A DNA stretch of 64,000 nt, taken from positions 1 to 64,000 of the forward strand of contig CAZUJF010000020.1 in assembly GCA_964619955.1 (NCBI GenBank), read 5' to 3'. The notes under the pieces are model-generated. The model was not told the origin of the DNA. It saw nothing but the letters and a program-made list of their open reading frames with translations, and ran no database searches. The position numbers and the translations under genes are program-made. Origin of the DNA: JACQFK01 sp964619955. GTDB lineage: Bacteria; Planctomycetota; MHYJ01; JACPRB01. Below are positions 52,383 through 60,821 of the stretch, piece after piece (positions within the stretch are counted from its first letter, which is position 1; the number at the start of each line of letters is the position of its first letter).

Positions 52383-53386
52383 GACGGGGGGGGGCTCCGC
52401 TGAGGCCGGGCCAGGATGAGATACGCCGGCTTCCCCATGGCCATGATCAGGGTCACGCCCAGGTATTCGGCCATGATTCCGATGCAGCACATGAGGATGC
52501 CCGTGAAGAGCGAGAGCATGGAGAAGAGCAGCAGAGGAAGTTCCACCGCCCGACCGTTCCCGAGGCTCCGCACGAGCGCGGCACCGCCCCCTGCCAGACC
52601 CAGTCCGCCGACCAGCAGGCCCAGGAGGAAGATGATCCGGAGCGGGCGGGTTCCCGCCGTCAGCGTGAGGCGGAAAAAATGGACGGCCAGGTGGGCCCAC
52701 GAATATCCGGAACTTGCGCGACGTTCCTTGCGGAGCGTCACGGGGACGGCGCCGGCATGCGACGCGACCCAGGAGAGCGCGACATCCAGATACACCCCGT
52801 GCCCGCAGTAGGCTGCCAGGCTCCGCGCGAGGTCGCCCCGTACGAGCCGGAAACTGTGCGCGTTGCGGGGGAATTCGCGTCCCACGATGAGATGGGAGGC
52901 CCGTTTGGCCAGATGCGAGAGGATGTTTCTTGCGAATCCGTGCGGGGGCGGGTTGCTCGGGCTGGCGTAGACCAGCGGGGCATGGTGGGAGAGGGCGTGG
53001 TCCAGCATCCGTGCCACATCCGCAGGATCGTGCTGCCCGTCCTCGTCGAGGGTGGCGATCCACTCGGCGGACGAGGACGCCATCCCGGCCAGCGTGGCCG
53101 CGTGCTGGCCGAAATTCCGGGAGAGCCAGATGGGGCGGATGAAGGGGTGCTTCGTCGCCAGCCGCTGGATGACCTCGTCGGAGCGGTCCCGGGCGCCGTC
53201 GTGGACCAGGATCAACTCCGTGAGCACGAAGGCGGTGCCGCCGGGAGTCCGGCCGCGCGCCGCCAGGGCCACGATCTCCTCGACCAGCGCGTCCAGCGTC
53301 TGCTCGCCGAGAAAGACGGGAACCACGATCCCCAGTTCCAGGGGGGGCGGAGACGCCTCAGGTTGGCTTGTCATGACCCGTTCCAT
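52379..53386 (-). CDS. GT2 polyprenyl-phosphate glycosyltransferase, GtrB/ArnC-like
   Basis: The 335-residue protein has a GT-A domain (LGIVVPVFLGEQTLDALVEE; LSRNFGQHAATLAG; ATLDEDGQHDPADV near 110) and two C-terminal transmembrane helices (RIIFLLGLLVGGLGLAGGG and LFSMLSLFTGILMCCIGIMA). This is the GtrB/ArnC/DPMS arrangement that makes polyprenyl-phosphate sugars. The first acidic pair is HDGARD instead of the usual DDGSTD, an unusual change. ATG at 53374 is an alternative start. It is downstream of the GT-C gene 53502-55070, separated by palindromic element copy C. Confidence 0.82.
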   Translation of the reverse strand: MERVMTSQPEASPPPLELGIVVPVFLGEQTLDALVEEIVALAARGRTPGGTAFVLTELILVHDGARDRSDEVIQRLATKHPFIRPIWLSRNFGQHAATLAGMASSSAEWIATLDEDGQHDPADVARMLDHALSHHAPLVYASPSNPPPHGFARNILSHLAKRASHLIVGREFPRNAHSFRLVRGDLARSLAAYCGHGVYLDVALSWVASHAGAVPVTLRKERRASSGYSWAHLAVHFFRLTLTAGTRPLRIIFLLGLLVGGLGLAGGGAALVRSLGNGRAVELPLLLFSMLSLFTGILMCCIGIMAEYLGVTLIMAMGKPAYLILARPQRSPPPS

Positions 53387-53426
53387 GCACTCAAGGGACG
53401 GATGGGATAGTACCCTCTCCGGGAAC

Positions 53427-53505
53427 CTGGTGGTGAGTCAACTTTCAATCCGTGGGTGCCCGCCGATGCGGGCAACCTACGGATTGAAGTTAGTCGAACC
53501 ACTAG
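53427..53505. repeat. Dispersed palindromic element, copy C
   Basis: Left end CTGGTGGTGAGTC, right end AGTCGAACCACTAG. Imperfect arms of about 24 bp (AACTTTCAATCCG...CGGATTGAAGTT) surround the core GTGCCCGCCGATGCGGGCAA, nearly identical to copy D. The right end supplies the TAG stop of the minus-strand gene 53502-55070. It separates two genes of the same direction. Confidence 0.85.
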
Positions 53506-55070
53506 CGCACCCAGAACTGGTAATCCCCCGACCTGCCTTCGAGTCGGTACTGCCCGTGTATGAAGGCCTTGAGGGAGGGGAGCTCGTTCAGAATCTGTGA
53601 GGCGCTTTCCGCCTGGAACAGGGGGCCCTGCTCCCCGAGCACGATGAGGCGGGGCGGTTCCCGTCGCAGTCGCTTCACCAGGGCCTCCACGCGTTCCGGC
53701 CCCTCCCAGTAGGGGAAGATCATGCCGATATGGGAGTAGGGGCCGGCGAGGGGGCGGTCGCAGAGGAATGCGGCGAGAGGATCGTTCGCCCAGAGGAAAA
53801 TGCGCTCGTCCGGCGCGCAGCGGGCCTGGATGGCCCGGGCCAGGGTGAGCGATTTTCCGTAGGAGAAGAACGGGCGCTCGCATTCGGCGTGGGCTTGATC
53901 CGGCGCCGCCGGATCCAGCCATCGTCGGGTCGATTCGGATCCGCGGAGCAGCAGCGCGCCCAGCAGCGCTCCCCACGCCAGGAGCGCGTACGGTCTTCGG
54001 CCGCCCCCGGCCGGGACTGCGAGGCCCGCGCCCAAGGCCAGCCAGGCGGCCAGGGCCATCAGGTGCTGGTCGTAGTAACGTCCCTGGATGACGATGCCCA
54101 GCCAGGCGGCGGTGAAGAGAGCCCCGAGCCGCAGCCCCTCCCCCCGGGATCGCGCTCCGACGCGGATCAGCGCCAGCAGCGACAAAGCGCAGACGGGGAT
54201 CGAGAAGAGGGCCGGCACTCCGGACAAGCCGCCGAGATGAAGCGCCCAGGTGGGGGGAGGGCTGAACTGGACGTAGGCCGGCGCGTACACGAACAGCGCG
54301 TAGCAGAGATCCGGGAGCGCGCCGCGGAGACCGTAATACAGGAACATGGCCGCGGGGAGGCTCACGATGCCTCCGGCCGTGGCCCACAGCGGCGGCTGCC
54401 GCCCCTCCTTCCCCAGCCGCCGGTCGAGGAGGAGGCGGTCCACGAGGAGCAGCAGCGGAAAGAAGATCGTCGGGGTCTTGAAGAGCACGGCCGCTCCGGA
54501 GAGGAATCCGCTGAGGTAGCAGCGCTTGAGGGATGGGGAGCGGTCGTCGGCAAGGGGCCACAGGGCCAGCGACCAGAGCAGGAGCGGCGCCTGGAAAGCC
54601 TCGCACTGGCTGGTGATCCAGTGGCCGCAGGGAACGTAGATCAACGGGTAGGACAACGCGGCGACGATGCCCGCCCGGGGGGCCGCAAAGCGGTCGCGGA
54701 GCAGGACGAAGAGCGCGGCGGAACTCGCTCCGACCCCGATGAGATCCAGGAGCCGGACGCTGAACTCGCTCCTGCCGAACAGGACGAAGGAAATGAAATT
54801 CGCCCAGAAGATCCCCGGGGGCCGGAATTCCCAGGCATCCCTGTAGGCGACCCCGCCCCGCCGCAGCGTGTCGCCGAGGACCGCATAGATGCCGTGATCG
54901 TAGGTCAGGTGGTACCCGAGCAGCGGCAGGCCCAGAACGGCCGCCAGCCCGCCCACGATCCAGGGATTGTGAAGGACGGCCTGAAGGCGTCTGCCGGGGG
55001 AGACCGGCGGGCTCTCGTTTTCTTTCGTGGCTGAAGTATAATGCCCCGCCTTGGGAAACTTGGAAAACAT
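53502..55070 (-). CDS. GT-C-like polytopic membrane glycosyltransferase
   Basis: The 522-residue protein has about 10-12 transmembrane segments. The first loop reads HGIYAVLGDTLRRGGVAYRD then WEFRPPGIFWANF, as in GT39-type enzymes. The soluble tail from about residue 420 (ALVKRLRREPPRLIVLGEQG) is of the kind seen in the GT-C genes at 5604 and 48359. The start is uncertain: ATG 55070 overlaps the divergent dehydrogenase gene by 20 bases, and the TATAAT at 55037-55042 lies inside the reading frame. A later, non-ATG start is possible. Its TAG stop lies in palindromic element copy C. Confidence 0.65.
   Translation of the reverse strand: MFSKFPKAGHYTSATKENESPPVSPGRRLQAVLHNPWIVGGLAAVLGLPLLGYHLTYDHGIYAVLGDTLRRGGVAYRDAWEFRPPGIFWANFISFVLFGRSEFSVRLLDLIGVGASSAALFVLLRDRFAAPRAGIVAALSYPLIYVPCGHWITSQCEAFQAPLLLWSLALWPLADDRSPSLKRCYLSGFLSGAAVLFKTPTIFFPLLLLVDRLLLDRRLGKEGRQPPLWATAGGIVSLPAAMFLYYGLRGALPDLCYALFVYAPAYVQFSPPPTWALHLGGLSGVPALFSIPVCALSLLALIRVGARSRGEGLRLGALFTAAWLGIVIQGRYYDQHLMALAAWLALGAGLAVPAGGGRRPYALLAWGALLGALLLRGSESTRRWLDPAAPDQAHAECERPFFSYGKSLTLARAIQARCAPDERIFLWANDPLAAFLCDRPLAGPYSHIGMIFPYWEGPERVEALVKRLRREPPRLIVLGEQGPLFQAESASQILNELPSLKAFIHGQYRLEGRSGDYQFWVR
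55037..55042 (+). promoter_or_regulatory. -10 box TATAAT of the dehydrogenase gene
   Basis: A perfect TATAAT lies 8 bases before the TTG start at 55051, which supports that unusual start codon. On the opposite strand the same bases read ATTATACT, so a divergent promoter for 53502-55070 may overlap. Confidence 0.55.
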
Positions 55071-56247
55071 CGTCGTGCTGGGCGGGTGCGGCCATGTGGG
55101 GCTTCCGCTGGGCCTGGCCTTCGCGCGGGCGGGCAAATCGGTCGTCGCGTACGACATCAACCGGCAGGCGGTCGAGCAGGTCAGCGCGGGGCGGATGCCC
55201 TTTCACGACCGGGGCGCCGACCAGGTCCTGAAAAGCGTGCTCTCCCAGGGCCGCTTCCGCTGCACCCCCGACCCTTCCGTCCTCAGCACCGCCGACGTCG
55301 TCATCAGCGTCGTCGGCACGCCGGTGGACGAGTACCTGAATCCGCGGCTTTACCTGATGACGGACCTCCTCCAGGAGCACATGACCCGCTTCCGCAACGG
55401 GCAGCTCTTCGTGCTCCGCAGCACGCTGTATCCCGGGACGACGGAGCGTGCCGTGGCGCAGTTCAAGGAGAAGGGCCTGGAGCTGGACGTCGCCTTCTGC
55501 CCGGAACGGGTGGCCGAGGGGGTCGCGCTCGAGGAGATCACCGCGCTCCCGCAGATCGTCGCAGGGTGCGGCGAGCGCGCCCAGCGGCGCGCCGAGGAAC
55601 TCTTCCGCTGCCTGACGCCCGAACTGATCCCGCTCGCGCCCCTGGCGGCGGAACTGGCCAAGCTCTTCAACAACGCGTGGCGTTATTCCCAGTTCGCGCT
55701 CGCGAACCAGTTCTTCATGATGGCCAACGATCACGGGGTGGATTTCTACGACGTGCACCAGGCCATGACCCGGCGCTATCCGAGGGCGGCCGGCTTCCCC
55801 CGCGCCGGACTGGCGGCGGGCCCCTGCCTTTTCAAGGACACGGTCCAGCTCGGCGCCTTCCACAACAACAACTTCTTCATGGGCCAGGCCGCGATCATGA
55901 TCAACGAGGGGCTTCCGAACTATCTCGTCCGCGGCGCGGCCCGGCATTTCGACCTCCGCAAGATGACGGTGGGCATTCTGGGGCTGACGTTCAAGGCGGA
56001 CAGCGACGATCCGCGCGATTCCCTCGCGTTCAAGCTGCGCAAGATCCTGCAGGTGGAGGCCCGGGAGGTCCTTTCGACCGACCCCCATCTGTCGCAGCCG
56101 GACCTGCTGCCGCTCGAGGACGTCCTGGCGCGTTCGGAACTGCTCTTCATCGGGGCGCCCCATGCCGCGTACCGGGACCTGGATTTCCGCGGCGTGCCCG
56201 TCGTCGACCCTTGGAACATGACCCCGCAGAGGTTGAAAGTCCTGTGA
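55051..56247 (+). CDS. UDP-glucose/GDP-mannose dehydrogenase family protein
   Basis: The 398-residue NAD-dependent four-electron oxidase of nucleotide sugars has the Rossmann start IVVLGGCGHVGLPLGLAFA. It contains DVVISVVGTPVDEY near 90, LRSTLYPGTTERA near 125, the central helix ELAKLFNNAWRYSQFALAN, and the catalytic Cys in AGPCLFKDTVQ (near residue 259). The C-terminal domain (GILGLTFKADSDDPRDS) completes it. It makes a uronic acid precursor such as UDP-GlcA or UDP-ManNAcA; which one cannot be told. The TTG start is supported by TATAAT upstream. It overlaps the epimerase gene by 4 bases. Confidence 0.88.
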   Translation: MGNLENIVVLGGCGHVGLPLGLAFARAGKSVVAYDINRQAVEQVSAGRMPFHDRGADQVLKSVLSQGRFRCTPDPSVLSTADVVISVVGTPVDEYLNPRLYLMTDLLQEHMTRFRNGQLFVLRSTLYPGTTERAVAQFKEKGLELDVAFCPERVAEGVALEEITALPQIVAGCGERAQRRAEELFRCLTPELIPLAPLAAELAKLFNNAWRYSQFALANQFFMMANDHGVDFYDVHQAMTRRYPRAAGFPRAGLAAGPCLFKDTVQLGAFHNNNFFMGQAAIMINEGLPNYLVRGAARHFDLRKMTVGILGLTFKADSDDPRDSLAFKLRKILQVEAREVLSTDPHLSQPDLLPLEDVLARSELLFIGAPHAAYRDLDFRGVPVVDPWNMTPQRLKVL

Positions 56248-57263
56248 AGATCCTCGTCAGCGGCGCCGGCGGATTCCTCGGGGGCTACCTGGTCTCCGAC
56301 CTGCTGGCGCAGGGACACACGGTGCTGGGGCTCGACAACCACAGCAAATACGGGCGCATCGCGAGGTCCTACGACGGGGACCCCCGCTACCGCCTCGTGG
56401 AGGGCGACGCCAAGGACGCGGCCCTCGTGGAGTCGCTGCTGGAGGGCTGCGAGCATTTCGTGGCGGCCGCCGCGATGATCGGCGGGATTTCGTACTTCCA
56501 CAAATTCGCCTACGATCTGCTCGCCGAGAACGAACGCATCACCGCGGCGGCCTTCGATGCGGCCATCGCGGCGCGCCGCCGCGGGACGCTGAAGAAGATC
56601 ACGGTGATTTCGTCGTCCATGGTCTTCGAATGTTCCGACGTCTTTCCGACGCCGGAAGGGGAGCAGGAGCGCTGCCCGCCGCCGCGCTCCACGTACGGCT
56701 TCCAGAAGCTGGCCTGCGAGTATTTCGCCCGGGGCGCGCACGAGCAGTACGCGCTGCCGTATACGATCCTGCGCCCCTTCAACTGCGTGGGGATCGGAGA
56801 AGGCCGCGCGAGGGCGGATTCGAAGATCCTCTCGGGAAACATCGAACTTGCCTTGAGCCACGTGGTTCCGGATCTCGTTCAGAAAGTCCTCAAGGGACAG
56901 GATCCGCTGCGCCTGCTCGGGGACGGCACGCAGCGCCGGCACTACACCTACGGCGGGGATCTGGCGCGGGGCATCCGGCTCTCCCTGGAGCATCCCGCCG
57001 CGTTGAACGAGGATTTCAACCTGTCCACGCCGGTGTCCACCGGCGTGAAGGAACTGGCGGAAGCCATCTGGCGGAAGATCCACGGCGCGCGGCCGCTGCG
57101 CTTCGTGCACGATCCGCCGTTCCCCTACGACGTGCGCCGGCGGGAACCCGCGACGGAAAAGGCGCGCCGAAGGCTCGGCTACGAGGCGACGACGACGCTC
57201 GAGACCATGCTGGATGAAGTCATCCCCTGGATCCGGACCCAGGTCGAGGGCGGGCGAATCTGA
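56244..57263 (+). CDS. NAD-dependent nucleotide-sugar epimerase/dehydratase
   Basis: The 339-residue extended SDR starts KILVSGAGGFLGGYLVSDL. It has VISSSMVFECSD (catalytic Ser region), YGFQKLACEY (Y-x3-K), RPFNCVGIGEGRA and RRHYTYGGDLARGI, as in uronate or UDP-hexose 4-epimerases and decarboxylases. GTG at 56244 overlaps the upstream stop by 4 bases. It probably acts on the uronic acid made by the dehydrogenase. The 3' end overlaps a convergent GT2 gene by 44 bases. Confidence 0.86.
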   Translation: MKILVSGAGGFLGGYLVSDLLAQGHTVLGLDNHSKYGRIARSYDGDPRYRLVEGDAKDAALVESLLEGCEHFVAAAAMIGGISYFHKFAYDLLAENERITAAAFDAAIAARRRGTLKKITVISSSMVFECSDVFPTPEGEQERCPPPRSTYGFQKLACEYFARGAHEQYALPYTILRPFNCVGIGEGRARADSKILSGNIELALSHVVPDLVQKVLKGQDPLRLLGDGTQRRHYTYGGDLARGIRLSLEHPAALNEDFNLSTPVSTGVKELAEAIWRKIHGARPLRFVHDPPFPYDVRRREPATEKARRRLGYEATTTLETMLDEVIPWIRTQVEGGRI

Positions 57264-58089
57264 GCAGGAGCGTCAGGACGACGGCGCAGGATCCCGCCGC
57301 CAGGGCCGCCCGGGAGAGCGGGAGCTGCAAGGCGAGCAGGCAGGCCAGCAAGAGGGCCGAGACGGCCCAGGCGAGGAGGGGGCCGGCCATCGCCCGGAGG
57401 TACCAGCGCAGGTAGCGCGGCATCCACTTCCACAATCTGAAGCGGCTCTCGCCCGCCGTGCGGTCCTGCCAGGTGGAGGGGACCTCGTCCACCCGCCAGC
57501 CGCCCACATGCGCCTTCACCGTCAGTTCCAGCGCCACTTCGAACCCGTGCAGGCTTTGGACCTCCACGGCCCTCAGGAAATCCCGCCGGTACGCGCGGAA
57601 ATTGTTGGTGGCGTCATGGGTCTGCATTCCCGCCAGGTAATGCAGCGACGCCCCGGCCAGCCGCGAGAGCAGTCCCTTGAACCGGGGGCCTCCGGTCTGC
57701 GATCCCCCGCGCATGTAGCGCGAACCGCTGACCACGTCGGCCCCTCCGCGGCGGATCTTCTCCACCATGGCCGGGATGACCCCGGGGGGATCCGAGAGGT
57801 CCGCCATGGTGACGACGACGACGTCCCCCTGCGCCGCCTTGAACCCGCTGCGAAGCGCGTGGGCGGCGCCGCGGCCGTATTCGTTGAGGACGCTGCGCAC
57901 GCCGGCCGGCCGGTTCGGCATGGCCGCCAGGGCCGCCAGGGTGCGGTCCTCCGGCATGTCGTGGCAGATGAGGATTTCGTGGGGGAGGCCGGCCAGGGCG
58001 CGTGTCAGGCCTTCGATGCAGGCGACGATGCTGCGATCTTCGTTGTAGACGGGGACCACGATGCTGACCAGGTCCTCGGTGTCGGGCAT
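57220..58089 (-). CDS. GT2 polyprenyl-phosphate glycosyltransferase-like
   Basis: The 289-residue protein has GT-A domain motifs: SIVVPVYNEDRSIVACIEGL, VVVVTMADLSDPPGVIPAM (the acidic metal motif reduced to ADLSD), SRYMRGGSQTGGPR, and the DPM-type NNFRAYRRDFL. Two C-terminal hydrophobic helices follow near residues 235-280. It likely makes a polyprenyl-phosphate sugar. ATG at 58089 lies back to back with the GT-C gene at 58115, sharing one bidirectional promoter. Its 3' end overlaps the convergent epimerase by 44 bases. Confidence 0.78.
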   Translation of the reverse strand: MPDTEDLVSIVVPVYNEDRSIVACIEGLTRALAGLPHEILICHDMPEDRTLAALAAMPNRPAGVRSVLNEYGRGAAHALRSGFKAAQGDVVVVTMADLSDPPGVIPAMVEKIRRGGADVVSGSRYMRGGSQTGGPRFKGLLSRLAGASLHYLAGMQTHDATNNFRAYRRDFLRAVEVQSLHGFEVALELTVKAHVGGWRVDEVPSTWQDRTAGESRFRLWKWMPRYLRWYLRAMAGPLLAWAVSALLLACLLALQLPLSRAALAAGSCAVVLTLLLRFARPRPGSGSRG

Positions 58090-58098
58090 TGGGTCGCT

Positions 58099-58108
58099 AG
58101 GATATAAT
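58099..58108. promoter_or_regulatory. Bidirectional promoter with overlapping -10 boxes
   Basis: Plus strand TATAAT (58103-58108) ends 6 bases before GTG 58115. Minus strand TATCCT (58104-58099) ends 9 bases before ATG 58089. Only 25 bases separate the two start codons, so the promoters overlap and may compete. Confidence 0.5.
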
Positions 58109-58114
58109 CTGCGG

Positions 58115-59647
58115 GTGCTCCTCTCAATCCTGATCGCCGCGACCGTGCTCACGGCCGCGGCGGCGGGCTGGGGCTGGCGCCGTTCCTTCCCCCGCGGTTC
58201 CCGGGAACACCTGCTGCTCGCGCTGCTGGGCGGAGCGGCGCTCTTCCTCCTCCTGCTGCGGGCCGCGCACGGCGTCGGGATGATGCTCGGGGACTCCTGG
58301 AATTTCATCCGGCTCGCGCCCTCGGCCGCGCTCCTGCAGCAAGCCGGGCTTTATGCCGCCGAATCCGAAGGGGCCATCCTGGGCTGGATCTACGGTCCCG
58401 TGCTGCCCCTGCTGAATCTTCCCGCCGTCCTGCTTCCCGATCCCGTGAGCGCCCTCGTCGCCGCGGGCATCGTGAACGAGGCGCTGCTGCTCCTGCCGCT
58501 CCTGGGGCTGGCGTGGGGGGCGCTCCCGGGGGATCCGGCCGGCCGCATCAAGGGCGTCCTCCTGCTCGCGGCCCTGCAGGCGCTGATGCTCCAGGTGTCC
58601 GCGTCGCGCTCCTGGCTCCAGAACGTGCATGCGGACACGCCGGCGCTGGCTCTGGGGCTGCTGAGCCTGGTCGTGATCCTGGGAGGGGAGGCGTCGCGGC
58701 CCCTCTCGCGGCGCCGCGTGCTGCTCTCGGCCCTGCTGGCCGCCGCGTCGGTCTACGGCAAGCAGGTCGAGATCGGACTGCTCCCGGCTCCGCTGCTGTT
58801 CCTGTGGGCGCGGGACGGGCGCCGGCAGGCGCTCACCTACAGCCTGTGCGTGGCCGCCTTCGGAGCGCTGGGTCTCATCCTCAGCCTGGCCTGCTTCGGG
58901 GCCTCCGCGTTCCTGCTGAATTTTCTGCTCGTTCCCGCGCGTCACCCCTGGGACGGCTCCCTGCTCCTGTGGACGGGGGACCTTCTGGAGCAGAGCTCGG
59001 GCCTGCTGCTCCTCTTTCTGGGACTGGTCCTGCTCGATTCCCGGCTGCAGCCGAGATCGATGGGGCTGCGCGACTGGATCCTGAGCCGTCCCTGGTGCCT
59101 CCCGGCGGCCGCCGCGCTGTTCATGCTGCCGACCTCGCTGATGGGACGGGCCAAGGTGGGGGGCTTCGACCCGGCGTACCACGCGCTGTACTACCTGGCG
59201 GCGGCCGCCGGCCTGGCGGCGGCCCGACTGCTGGCGGAGGGGCGTCCGCCGCTCCTGCTCCGGGCCGCGCCCGTCGCGCTCTTGGCGGCGGCTCTGGCCG
59301 GGTTCGGCGCCGGCGGATCCGGAGCGGCCGCCGTCGAGGCCTCCTTCAGGAATTCGCGTCTGGAGCGGGAATACCGCTTTGCCTGCGCGCATCCCGGAGA
59401 GGTCTGGTTCCTGGCGAATCCGCTCGTGACCCTGTACAGCGACCGGCGGCTCTATCACCAGGGCTACGGCGTCTACGACCGCCTCCTCGCCGGGAGGCCG
59501 CCTTCGGAGGCGCAGCTGGCCGCCCACCGGCCGCCGCGGCTGCGCTGGGTGTCCGGTCCCGGCGCCCCGTTTTGGAGTCCCCCCGGGCTGGCTCCGACGG
59601 CGCCGCCGGACGGATTGTCCGAATCGGGCTGGAGCACGCCGCGTTGA
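58115..59647 (+). CDS. GT-C-like polytopic membrane glycosyltransferase
   Basis: The 510-residue protein has about 11 transmembrane segments. An early loop contains GDSWNFIRLAPSAALLQQAG with candidate acidic residues. A short soluble tail from about residue 410 includes EVWFLANPLVTLYSDRRLY and YGVYDRLLAG. Family resemblance to GT39/PMT_2 is by topology, not by a strong motif. It shares a bidirectional promoter with a GT2 gene that could make its donor. GTG is the start; rnpB follows 71 bases downstream. Confidence 0.62.
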   Translation: MLLSILIAATVLTAAAAGWGWRRSFPRGSREHLLLALLGGAALFLLLLRAAHGVGMMLGDSWNFIRLAPSAALLQQAGLYAAESEGAILGWIYGPVLPLLNLPAVLLPDPVSALVAAGIVNEALLLLPLLGLAWGALPGDPAGRIKGVLLLAALQALMLQVSASRSWLQNVHADTPALALGLLSLVVILGGEASRPLSRRRVLLSALLAAASVYGKQVEIGLLPAPLLFLWARDGRRQALTYSLCVAAFGALGLILSLACFGASAFLLNFLLVPARHPWDGSLLLWTGDLLEQSSGLLLLFLGLVLLDSRLQPRSMGLRDWILSRPWCLPAAAALFMLPTSLMGRAKVGGFDPAYHALYYLAAAAGLAAARLLAEGRPPLLLRAAPVALLAAALAGFGAGGSGAAAVEASFRNSRLEREYRFACAHPGEVWFLANPLVTLYSDRRLYHQGYGVYDRLLAGRPPSEAQLAAHRPPRLRWVSGPGAPFWSPPGLAPTAPPDGLSESGWSTPR

Positions 59648-59718
59648 GGGGGCGGAGTTGCATTGGCGGGGGATTTAGGGCATCGTAGGGACGGCGCAGG
59701 TTCTTTGACAAGGAAGGC

Positions 59719-60150
59719 GAGAGGCGGGGCGCGGGCGGTCGCCAGCCGTAAGGCTGGAGGCAAAGTCCGGGCTTCGCAGGGCAGGGTGGTCGCTAACGGC
59801 GACGGGGTCCGCAAGGGCCTACGGAAAGTGCCACAGAGACTCAGACCGCCGATGGCCCGCCGTCGTCCTCCGCAAGGGGGGCTCCGGCGTGGATCAGGCA
59901 AGGGTGAAAAGGCGGGGTAAGAGCCCACCGGCCGGACGGAGACGTTCCGGTGCATGGTAAACCCCACCCGGAGAAAGGCCGAATAGAAGCGCGCCGCCGC
60001 AAGGCCGAGGGCGGCCCGTCCGAGTTCCTCCGAAAGGGGGAGGCGCGCTGGGTAGGCCGTTCGAGCGCCGGGGCAACCCGGCGCCTAGACAGATGACCGC
60101 CGCCCCTCGAAAGGGGGGACCAGGACCCGGCTTATAGCGCCCCGCCTCGC
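59719..60150 (+). ncRNA. rnpB: RNase P RNA, bacterial type A
   Basis: The catalytic RNA that matures tRNA 5' ends is about 432 nt. Conserved regions are visible in order: AAAGTCCGGGC (59763-59773), GGGCAGGGTGG (59779-59789), GAAAGTGCCACAGAGA (59824-59839), ACCGCCGATGGCCCG, GGTAAACCCCAC (59957-59968), AGACAGATGACCGCC (60087-60101) and the 3' block CAGGACCCGGCTTATAG. A perfect 12-bp P1 helix pairs GAGGCGGGGCGC (59721-59732) with 60137-60148, fixing the ends. One extra C is present in the usual GGAGGAAAGUCC (GGAGGCAAAGTCC). A PDZ protein gene starts 41 bases downstream. Confidence 0.93.
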
Positions 60151-60191
60151 GCCTTTCCTGGCCCGCGCCGTCCGTGTACCGGGAGGAACCG

Positions 60192-60695
60192 ATGAAGACC
60201 CTGCTGTGGCTGCCCTTCCTGCTGGCGCTCCCCGCCGGGGCGCAGGCCCAGGACGACGAGCGTCTGGCGCGCATCCTGGAACGCATCGAGCGCGAAATCC
60301 GCGCCTCCCACACGCGGCTCCGGGAGGAGATCCGCGAACTCATCCGGGCCGAACTGGCGGCGAAGCCCGGGGAGAAACCCGCGCCGCGCCCGGCCCCGGC
60401 GCCCGTGAAACGGAAGGCCACCCTCGGCATCACCGCCGGCGATCTCAGCGAGCAGGAGCGCAAGGCCGCGGGCATCGGCGGCGGCCTGAAAGTGGAGGAG
60501 GTCCGCGGCCCCGCCGAGAAGGCGGGAATGAAGCCCGGGGACATCCTGGTCGAGCTCGACGGCGAGGCCGTGACCGAGGAGCGCATCGGCGAGATCCTCT
60601 CGCGGCACCGGCCCGGGGACACCGTCGCCGTCGTCGTCGTCCGCGGAAAGAAACGGGAGACGCTCCAGCTGACGCTGGGCGAGCGCCGAGATTAG
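60192..60695 (+). CDS. Secreted PDZ-domain protein
   Basis: The 167-residue protein has a signal peptide (residues 1-20, KTLLWLPFLLALPAGAQA) and a charged coiled coil (about 22-65; RLARILERIEREIRASHTRL). One PDZ domain spans about 80-165 (LGITAGDLSEQERKAAG; RGPAEKAGMKPGDILVELDG). There is no protease domain, so it would act as a periplasmic adaptor. GGGAGG precedes ATG 60192. It is a shorter relative of the protein at 61481. Its TAG stop is the first triplet of palindromic element copy D. Confidence 0.8.
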   Translation: MKTLLWLPFLLALPAGAQAQDDERLARILERIEREIRASHTRLREEIRELIRAELAAKPGEKPAPRPAPAPVKRKATLGITAGDLSEQERKAAGIGGGLKVEEVRGPAEKAGMKPGDILVELDGEAVTEERIGEILSRHRPGDTVAVVVVRGKKRETLQLTLGERRD

Positions 60696-60770
60696 TGGTG
60701 AGTCTGCTCTCATTCCGCAGGTGCCCGCCGGTGCGGGCAACCTGCGGGATGAAGCAAGTCGAACCATTAG
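60693..60770. repeat. Dispersed palindromic element, copy D
   Basis: Left end TAGTGGTGAGTC, right end AGTCGAACCATTAG. Arms of about 23 bp surround the core GTGCCCGCCGGTGCGGGCAA, which differs from copy C at one position. The left end begins with the stop codon of the PDZ gene. Confidence 0.85.
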
Positions 60771-60796
60771 TCTCTTCTCCCGCCCGGTTTGGCCGA

Positions 60797-60818
60797 TATA
60801 CTACCCATACGGGGTAGG
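60797..60818 (+). promoter_or_regulatory. -10 box and overlapping inverted repeat upstream of the HTH/pseudo-receiver gene
   Basis: TATACT (60797-60802) is followed by CTACCC-ATACG-GGGTAG, a 6-bp inverted repeat that overlaps the likely transcription start. This is a plausible operator, perhaps for autoregulation by the HTH protein encoded immediately downstream (ATG 60822). Confidence 0.45.
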
Positions 60819-60821
60819 ACT

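Noticed and set aside
59705..59710. TTGACA as the -35 of rnpB
   Set aside because: It lies only about 9-14 bases before the mature 5' end fixed by the P1 helix, too close for a -35 box.
53427..60770. Palindromic elements as simple intrinsic terminators
   Set aside because: They have conserved, asymmetric end sequences outside the hairpin and no T-tract, and copy C lies between co-directional genes. Termination may be a side effect but does not explain the shared ends.
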